From Promicromonospora sp. AC04 (GTDB lineage: Bacteria; Actinomycetota; Actinomycetes; Actinomycetales; Cellulomonadaceae), in contig NZ_QBUG01000001.1 in the NCBI RefSeq assembly GCF_003058225.1, positions 1,116,001-1,180,000 on the forward strand: 64,000 nt of DNA, given 5' to 3'. The position numbers and the translations under genes are program-made. The notes below the pieces were generated by a model. That model did no database searches. It was not told where the DNA came from and saw only the letters and a list, made by a program, of their open reading frames with translations. The stretch's first letter is position 1. Each line of letters starts with the position of its first letter. This document shows positions 58,219 through 64,000 of this stretch, piece after piece.

Positions 58219-59301
58219 TCAGAAGTCGATCGAGCGTCGCTGTGGGCGGCGCAGCACGACGGAGACCGCGGCGCGAGTTCCAGCGCCCTCGCCCTTGCGG
58301 TCCGCTTCGCGGGTCTCGACGAGCTCGAAGGTCCCGGCCGGCAGGAGGTAGCCGTTATCGGTCGGCACGGCGTCGCGCACCCGGAACCTCAGGTTCGCTT
58401 CGAGGTCCCAGTCGTAGATCGACTGTGTGCTGTCCCGGTCGAAGAGGTCGACGGGACCGGCCATGGTGTCCGTATCACCGGTGTCCCAGGTGATGTGCGC
58501 CTCGACGTGCGCACCCGAGCGCTCGGTGCGCTTGATGTTGAGGTCGCCGATGACCTCGGTGAACGATGCCCCCAGCCGGACCTCGAAGGCGATGGCTCGC
58601 AGGTGGTCGAAGTTCACGTCGTACTTGTGGGAGAAGTCGACGACCTGGTCCACCTGGGTGTCCAGGATCCCGGGGACCTGGTCGCGCAGGTAGGTGGCGA
58701 CCGTCTCGGGCTCCGGGTAGGCGAACCGCATGTGGTAGTGGAACCGTCCGGGGCGGTTGAGCATGAAGTCGTTGACGCGGCCGAGCTCATTGACCGAGAG
58801 GACGTAGAGGCGCTTGGTCGTGCTCAGGCCGTCGAACAGGCTCAGGAACTGGTTCTGCGACTCGTCCTCGCCCTCGTTGGCGAACACCTTCTCGAACTCG
58901 TCGAAGACCACCACCGCCTCTCCGAGCTCGTCCAGGAACGAAGCCAGGCCGGGTGTGGAGTGCTGCACGAGGATCGTCGGGAGGCCGTGCTGCTCGCGCA
59001 TGCGCTCGGCGAGCATGCGGATCATGAGGCTCTTGCCCATGCCCTTGTCGCCGGAGAGGATGACGCCAAGGGACCTGTTCATCGCCGCGTAGCCGGTGAT
59101 GATGCGCTGCACACGGGCGGCATGGTTGCCGTAGACGGTCTCCTCGCCCGGGGCGAGGGGCTCGGCCCGGTGAAGGCTGTACCCGCTCAGCTGCGAGAAC
59201 GCGATGGTGTAGGTGCCCACGGGCAGTTCGGTGTAGGTCTGCACGGAGTCGCCGTACAGTCGCAGCGCGCCTCCGGAGGCGACGATCGTCGATGCGGGCA
59301 T
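58219..59301 (-). CDS. AAA+ ATPase (Cdc48/FtsH-like core)
   Basis: A 360-residue protein. Walker A SGDKGMGKSL near residues 83-92, Walker B AVVVFDEFEKVF near 128-139, sensor 1 in LYVLSVNELG and the arginine-finger segment FMLNRPGRFHYHM near 178-190 are those of classical AAA proteins of the Cdc48/FtsH/phage type. A C-terminal extension of about 90 residues is unassigned. Only one AAA domain is present. A role in replication or transfer-complex remodelling is inferred from neighbours (helicase, Clp-like). Confidence 0.82.
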   Translation of the reverse strand: MPASTIVASGGALRLYGDSVQTYTELPVGTYTIAFSQLSGYSLHRAEPLAPGEETVYGNHAARVQRIITGYAAMNRSLGVILSGDKGMGKSLMIRMLAERMREQHGLPTILVQHSTPGLASFLDELGEAVVVFDEFEKVFANEGEDESQNQFLSLFDGLSTTKRLYVLSVNELGRVNDFMLNRPGRFHYHMRFAYPEPETVATYLRDQVPGILDTQVDQVVDFSHKYDVNFDHLRAIAFEVRLGASFTEVIGDLNIKRTERSGAHVEAHITWDTGDTDTMAGPVDLFDRDSTQSIYDWDLEANLRFRVRDAVPTDNGYLLPAGTFELVETREADRKGEGAGTRAAVSVVLRRPQRRSIDF

Positions 59302-59366
59302 GTGTGGGTCTCGCTTTCGCTGGAGTCGTGGGTGGCAGTGGTGCCAGTGCGTCGACGGCTGGGTGC

Positions 59367-59984
59367 TCAGCGGATCGGTAGCGACTGGCCGGCGGGCCGG
59401 TACGTGCCGTGGTCCTCGTCAAGCACGGACTCCGTCAGGCAGACGGTGGCCGGCATGAGGAAGGTCGCCACCAGCGCTGCCAGGCGCTGTTCGTCGTCGA
59501 GCACGCTGTCAGGGATGTGGCCCGGGGCGGCGAAGAACTGCTGGGCGCGCTCGATGAGGCTCGTGGTGCGGCCGGCCCGGTCGGCGAAGTGCTCGGCGAC
59601 CATCTGGCCTGGGCCGTACTCGGTGATGACCGAGTAGAGCGTCCGGGGTGCCGCAGTCCTCTTCTCGGTGGTGCTCACGTACACCTGGATGCCCCAGGCG
59701 CGGCAGAGCTTGGCGATGGCGTTGACGACCGAGTCGGGATCGGTACGCCACTGCGAGACGTGCGCGTGGTGGAGGTCGTGGACGCGGCCGGCGCGGTCGG
59801 AGGTGATCGTGTCGGCCAGGATGTCCGAGGCGGTGAGGATCCCGACGCACACGTTCAGGCGCTGTTCGGCCGTGGCGTAGTGGTCGTGGAAGACGACGCG
59901 GTCGTCGTGGCAGACGATCAGGTCGTAGGTCGTGCAGGGGCCCGGGGCGAGCTCGCCGGAGTCCCGGATGCTGGGCGCGTTCAT
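59367..59984 (-). CDS. Hypothetical protein
   Basis: 205 residues from the ATG at 59984. It is alpha/beta (TYDLIVCHDDRVVFHDHYAT, then LNVCVGILTASDILADT) and ends LPIR. No catalytic motif is recognised. It lies between the AAA+ and helicase genes on the same strand, so it may be their partner. Confidence 0.55.
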   Translation of the reverse strand: MNAPSIRDSGELAPGPCTTYDLIVCHDDRVVFHDHYATAEQRLNVCVGILTASDILADTITSDRAGRVHDLHHAHVSQWRTDPDSVVNAIAKLCRAWGIQVYVSTTEKRTAAPRTLYSVITEYGPGQMVAEHFADRAGRTTSLIERAQQFFAAPGHIPDSVLDDEQRLAALVATFLMPATVCLTESVLDEDHGTYRPAGQSLPIR

Positions 59985-60098
59985 CGGTGTGCTCCTTCGG
60001 GCTGCGTCCCTAGGCCGGGAGAGGGGGAAGACCACGGCCGCGGGCGCACCTGAGCAGTGCGAGACGCCCGCGGCCGTGGGTCTGGGGGACGGTGGTCG

Positions 60099-62897
60099 TC
60101 AGCCGGCCTGGCCGGCCGGGCGGCCGGTGTCGACGCCGGGGCTGCCGTCGTCGTCGCTGTCGTCCACGAGGTCCGGGTCGATGCCCTGAGCCAGGAGCGC
60201 ACTTCTCTTGTCGCGCTCGGTCAGGGTGTTGACGATCCGCTCGTAGCTGCTCTGGATCGGCGGATTTTTCGCCGTTCCGTAGGACAGGACGTACTGGCTG
60301 TTCATCGCCCGGGTGAACGCGACGTAGTACATCCGCTTGGTGTCCTGGCTCATCGTCGTGTCTTCCTTGTACAGGACGACGACGTTGTCGAACTCGAGGC
60401 CCTTGGCACCGTGGATCGTCGAGACGACGAGGTCTGCCTTGGACTCGAGGTTCTTCCGCTTGCGCTCCTGGTTCTTCTGCTTGTTGACGTTCAGCTTCTT
60501 CTGGTTGCGCTGGATCTCGAAGGACAGGAGGTTGTCCCGGAGTTGGTCGAAGAACACCGTGTGCGCGAGAGCACCCTGGTTGTAGAGCGCGACCCACCCG
60601 TTGATGGTGAGGCTGTTCTCGACCCACCACTCGGAGATGGTGCGCAGGATCGCCTTCTCGACGTTCGTGGCGCCGGCGTTCCTGGTCAGCTTGTCCATGT
60701 TGTCCTTGATCCCCTGGGAGACCACGAACGCCGCGTTGCCCGGCTGGACCTGCAGGACGTCGTTCCAGTAGAGCTTGATGTACTTGGAGAAGATGTCGGT
60801 CGCATAGACCTTTTCGCTGACCAGGGACGCGACGTGCTTGCTCGGGTACCTCTTCTCGAGCGCCTTCTGGATCTGGGCCACCTCACGGCGTGAGTAGGCC
60901 AGGAAGGCGACCTGCTCGCCCCGGCTGAGGCAGCTGTCCACGTACGTGGGCACGACGACGTTGTGGACGAGCGGTTGCAGGTCCTGGGGTACGAAGTCCG
61001 TGATCCTGGTGACCGGGCGGTAGTCCAGTGTGACCTTCTGCCGGAACGAGTCCGCCGTGGGGACCACGAGCGAGTTCGCCTGCAGCTGGATGTTGGCGAA
61101 CTGGTTGGTCTCCAGGCCGCCCAGCACGACATTGGCGAAGTCCAGGATCTCCTGGTTGCTGCGGTAGTTGGTCGTGAGCCGGAACGTCGTGAAGACTCCG
61201 GAGCTCTCCAGCGTGTTCAGGGCCCTCGGGTTCGCCGAGCGGAACTCGTACAGGGTCTGGGAGGCGTCTCCGACGATGAACAGGCTCTGGGCGTGCTTGG
61301 TGATGTACTTCAGCACGTAGATGAACTCGAACACGCTGTTGTCCTGGACCTCGTCGATGATGAGGTACTTCGAGGCCACGTGCGCGGGCTCGGCCATGGT
61401 GTCGATGCGCTGGTAGCAGATGATGATCTGCAGCTCCAGGGAGGTCTGTTCGATACGGTCGAGCAGCGCGATCACCGCGTCGAAGTGGATCTCGACGAAG
61501 GTGTTCAGTGCTGTGAAGGCGCCGGTCTTGTTCTTGTCGACCTCCAGCAGGCGCATCCGGAACTGTGCTGCGAGCTGGTCGTTCGGGTAGAAGATGTCGA
61601 TCGAGTTGATGATCGTGTCGATCGCGGAGACCTTGTGGGTCGGGTGGTTCAGCGCGTAGATGTCGATGATCTTCCGGGCGATCGTCATCGAGCCGACGTT
61701 CGGGTTCTTTTCTGTGATGTTGTCGGCTGCCGCGTTGGTGAAGCTCAGCACCGTGATGTCGCTGGCCGGGACCCCGCAGGCTTCGAGGTACTTGATGCGC
61801 TCGAGGATGACGGTGGACTTGCCCGTGCCGGCACCGGCCTGCGTCATGACCAAGGGCTCGTGCGTGGTTAGTGCGTCGAGCTGCTGCTTGGAAAGGTGCC
61901 CCGGCAGCGCCGGAGGCGAGGCCGGCACTGTGGGGACCGTCAACTGGGGCTTCATCTGCTCCAGGTGCGCGAGCGTGTGGTTCATCAGGAGGCTGAGGTT
62001 CTGCTTCGAGAGGGTCGCGGCGACCTGGTCGGAGAAGGTCTGCCCGAGCTGGCGGTGGATCGAACGGTAGGCCTCGAGCGGGACGTTGTAGTTCTCCAGG
62101 TAGCGCAGCTGGACGGCGAGCATGTTCAGTTGTTCCTGCGTCGGGCCGGCGGGCATGTCCCGGACGTACCGGCAGACCTCGTCGGCGATCGTCTCGGAGT
62201 CCCAGATCTCGGCCAGGCGCGTGATCCGCTCGTAGACCGGGTACTCCCGCAGCCACTGGTCGAGCTCGTCGGCCAGGTTCGAGCCCGTCAGCCCGGCGTT
62301 GAGCAGGGCCTCCTGGATGAAGGCGCGGGCGTTGTCCAGCGGGCTGGTGTCCCACTGGAGGAACACCGCGGCGTCGTGGTTGCCGTAGCCGGCGGTCAGC
62401 GACACCGCTGTGACGTGCGCCGGCTCGGGCAACCCCTTCTTGAGGAAGGACAGCTCCATCCGGTACTGGATGACCAGGTCACGCGCGGGCCGGTCGCCGG
62501 ACCTGTCCTCGTAGAGCACGAGCGCCTGCGGGGTCATGTCGAAGACGACGTCCCAGTCGTCGTGCCGGCTGGCCGAGGTGTCCACGGCGAAACGGTCGTC
62601 GACGTGCGGGGTCGGCAGGGTGAAGGACCCACCAGCGTTCAGGGACCGGCGGGTGATCGGCGCGAGCGGGACGTGCGAGGTCGTGATGTCGTGCTGCGTC
62701 GAGCTGTGCTTGACCTCGATGTCGTTCGTCATGGCGTAAGCCGTGTTGGTGGTCGTGTTGACCGGCCGGAGGCTCTCGTTGAGCAGGCCGGTCTTCTTGC
62801 CGGACCCGGTCAGCTTCGAGGAGAAGAACTTCGGGTCGACTCTCTTGCTCGCCATGGCGGCCGTCGAGAGGTCGATGTCATCGAGCAGGATAGGCAT
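60099..62897 (-). CDS. Superfamily 1 (UvrD/Rep-like) DNA helicase
   Basis: 932 residues from the ATG at 62897. About 340 residues of unassigned N-terminal sequence precede the helicase core: motif I AGAGTGKST near 350, Ia LSFTNAAADNI, II LIIDEVQDN near 514, III GDASQTLYEFRSA near 543, IV TTNYRSNQEIL, V STIHGAKGLEFDN near 827 and VI YYVAFTRAMN near 859. All motifs are complete. It could drive strand displacement for element replication or recombination, or act in defence; the long N-terminus is not that of UvrD. Confidence 0.9.
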   Translation of the reverse strand: MPILLDDIDLSTAAMASKRVDPKFFSSKLTGSGKKTGLLNESLRPVNTTTNTAYAMTNDIEVKHSSTQHDITTSHVPLAPITRRSLNAGGSFTLPTPHVDDRFAVDTSASRHDDWDVVFDMTPQALVLYEDRSGDRPARDLVIQYRMELSFLKKGLPEPAHVTAVSLTAGYGNHDAAVFLQWDTSPLDNARAFIQEALLNAGLTGSNLADELDQWLREYPVYERITRLAEIWDSETIADEVCRYVRDMPAGPTQEQLNMLAVQLRYLENYNVPLEAYRSIHRQLGQTFSDQVAATLSKQNLSLLMNHTLAHLEQMKPQLTVPTVPASPPALPGHLSKQQLDALTTHEPLVMTQAGAGTGKSTVILERIKYLEACGVPASDITVLSFTNAAADNITEKNPNVGSMTIARKIIDIYALNHPTHKVSAIDTIINSIDIFYPNDQLAAQFRMRLLEVDKNKTGAFTALNTFVEIHFDAVIALLDRIEQTSLELQIIICYQRIDTMAEPAHVASKYLIIDEVQDNSVFEFIYVLKYITKHAQSLFIVGDASQTLYEFRSANPRALNTLESSGVFTTFRLTTNYRSNQEILDFANVVLGGLETNQFANIQLQANSLVVPTADSFRQKVTLDYRPVTRITDFVPQDLQPLVHNVVVPTYVDSCLSRGEQVAFLAYSRREVAQIQKALEKRYPSKHVASLVSEKVYATDIFSKYIKLYWNDVLQVQPGNAAFVVSQGIKDNMDKLTRNAGATNVEKAILRTISEWWVENSLTINGWVALYNQGALAHTVFFDQLRDNLLSFEIQRNQKKLNVNKQKNQERKRKNLESKADLVVSTIHGAKGLEFDNVVVLYKEDTTMSQDTKRMYYVAFTRAMNSQYVLSYGTAKNPPIQSSYERIVNTLTERDKRSALLAQGIDPDLVDDSDDDGSPGVDTGRPAGQAG

Positions 62898-63203
62898 GAT
62901 GTCGTCTTTCGTCGGCCGGGTAGGAGGCGGATCGCGAAGAGGGAGAGACCTTTGACCGCGCGGTCTTGACGCGGTCCGAACGGCCGGTCGACTGCCGCAG
63001 GCTGGCGCATCAGCCACGGTGGGTGGCGCCTGGTCAGACGTGCAGATTCCGGCACGGACGCGGCCCGTCACAGATGCCGGACCGCGTCCGTGTTTCTCTC
63101 GACCCACCCGTCAGGGGGCGTCAGACCCCTGAGCTCGGCAGTGGCGCAGCCATGCGGAGCCACCACGCGCTACCCGGGCGCGTGAGCGTCCGTCACCGTG
63201 GCT

Positions 63204-64000
63204 TCACTCCGTGGGTGAAGCGGGGGCAGGGGACGTCGACGACGACGCGGGATCGGCTGCGGGGATGCTGCTCGATAGGTCCTGCGGAGCGGGCGGGGAC
63301 ACGTTGACGTTGTGGGCCGTCATGAGCTGGTCCTCGATCCAGGCTCGGACGGCCCGACGAGCCGGACGTGCGCCCTGGGAGGCGACGTAGGTGGCCTCGG
63401 CGATGGCTCTCAGCTCGTCGTCGGGCATCTGGGCGGGCAGCCCCTGGGCAGCGCGGGGCTTCAGGGTGAGGATCCGCTCCCGCTGACGTAGGTAGTCGGC
63501 CGCCATGACGTCGCGGTAGGTGGGCTCGTCGATCGGGTTGAATCCCACGACGAGGGAGAACCGGGCCAGGAGCTCAGCGTCGAAGAAGTCGGCCAGCGCC
63601 TTGGTCAGGCTCTTGTTGGACACAGTCGTGGGCGCCGACCCGAATCCGGTGCGGTTACCGCTGAGCGACTCTCGTGCGGCGTTGGTCGTGCAGATGACCA
63701 GTGCCTTGGAGAAGTCCAGGAGCTTGCCGTGCGCGTTGCGGATGTAGCCCTCGTCGAAGGCAGACAGGAAGAGCCGTTGCACGGCCCTGTCGGCCTTCTC
63801 GAACTCGTCGAGCAGGACCACCCTGTGAGGGTTGGACTCCAGCGTGTCGAACGGGAGCTCCTGGTTGGAGTCCGAGCCGATGTAACCGGGAGGCGCGCCG
63901 ATGATCTTCGACGAGGACCACTGGGTGTGGTACTCGGCCATGTTGAGGATGATCGGCTCCATACCGGTCATCTGCTCGGCGATGATCTTCGCGGTCTCTG
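63204..64000 (-). CDS. Clp-type AAA+ ATPase, 5' part beyond window
   Basis: The frame is open to the right edge, reading ETAKIIAEQMTGMEP at its first visible codons, which would directly follow a Walker A. Visible are the pore loop GAPPGYIGSDS, Walker B VVLLDEFEKAD, sensor TTNAARESLSG and the C-terminal D2 small domain (ILTLKPRAAQGLPAQMPDDE). This matches the ClpA/ClpX-like second AAA domain, unlike the 39295 protein, which has no pore loop. The last 40 residues are Ser/Pro/Ala-rich. Confidence 0.8.
   Translation of the reverse strand, partial: ETAKIIAEQMTGMEPIILNMAEYHTQWSSSKIIGAPPGYIGSDSNQELPFDTLESNPHRVVLLDEFEKADRAVQRLFLSAFDEGYIRNAHGKLLDFSKALVICTTNAARESLSGNRTGFGSAPTTVSNKSLTKALADFFDAELLARFSLVVGFNPIDEPTYRDVMAADYLRQRERILTLKPRAAQGLPAQMPDDELRAIAEATYVASQGARPARRAVRAWIEDQLMTAHNVNVSPPAPQDLSSSIPAADPASSSTSPAPASPTE

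Overview
This window comes from a high-GC actinobacterium. The third codon positions are strongly G/C-biased and actinobacterial family signatures are common (DUF2188, DUF6283, a Cys4 motif protein, GntR-UTRA regulators, AbiE). No genus can be named. No housekeeping gene is intact, and almost everything looks like accessory DNA: several islands lie next to a large conjugative element whose right end is outside the window.

Left part, 1-15.5 kb. This holds membrane-anchored proteins of unknown function, an ATPase gene pair whose second product ends in a PLD-like motif (1.5-4.4 kb), and a tightly overlapping operon with an XRE/ImmA-IrrE-type regulator-protease and a DUF2188 protein (4.7-7.0 kb). 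A HAD phosphatase pair (8.2-9.7 kb) and a tandem of a UTRA-only protein plus a full GntR-UTRA regulator (9.9-11.2 kb) follow. An AT-richer cassette (11.5-14.3 kb) encodes a nucleotidyltransferase, an AdoHcy-hydrolase-like Rossmann protein and a multi-TM protein, a layout that resembles nucleotide-signalling defence. The gap at 14.3-15.5 kb holds regulatory-looking repeats and a regular array of four hairpins, each preceded by CGGACA at an identical distance.

Integration region, 15.5-20.1 kb. An excisionase and a tyrosine integrase abut the first of three copies of a short sequence that encodes the conserved C-terminal tail of the GTPase YchF (EFRFNV-stop, or its last residues). The copies lie near 17.35, 18.85 and 20.09 kb. 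They bracket an AbiEi/AbiEii toxin-antitoxin pair and then one gene of unknown function, which suggests serial integration into the 3' end of ychF.

Middle, 20.1-27.8 kb. A second island-like region has an excisionase-like protein, small actinobacterial accessory proteins, a lone OLD-type ATPase-TOPRIM nuclease, a second tyrosine recombinase and an XRE regulator.

Conjugative element, 28 to beyond 64 kb. Plus-strand genes encode a pilin-like two-TM protein, envelope proteins, a two-domain wall hydrolase, a MobL-like relaxase, a two-domain Clp-like AAA+ protein, a long coiled-coil membrane protein and a 1333-residue VirD4/TraG-type coupling ATPase. They are followed by the most remarkable gene: an 1847-residue single-chain DNA-directed RNA polymerase carrying both the RpoB-type and RpoC-type double-psi barrels with intact catalytic residues. 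Three AT-rich intergenic islands with a shared motif (GTCAWWGATYATT) precede three blocks of plus-strand genes, one of which is the polymerase gene itself. They are candidate promoters for the element-encoded polymerase. After a bidirectional terminator at 55.35 kb, a minus-strand block encodes a DUF6283 protein, a methyltransferase-like protein without the catalytic NPPF/Y motif, an AAA+ ATPase, an SF1 (UvrD/Rep-like) helicase and a second Clp-like ATPase cut by the window edge. No VirB4-type ATPase, sigma factor or replication initiator is recognisable in view.
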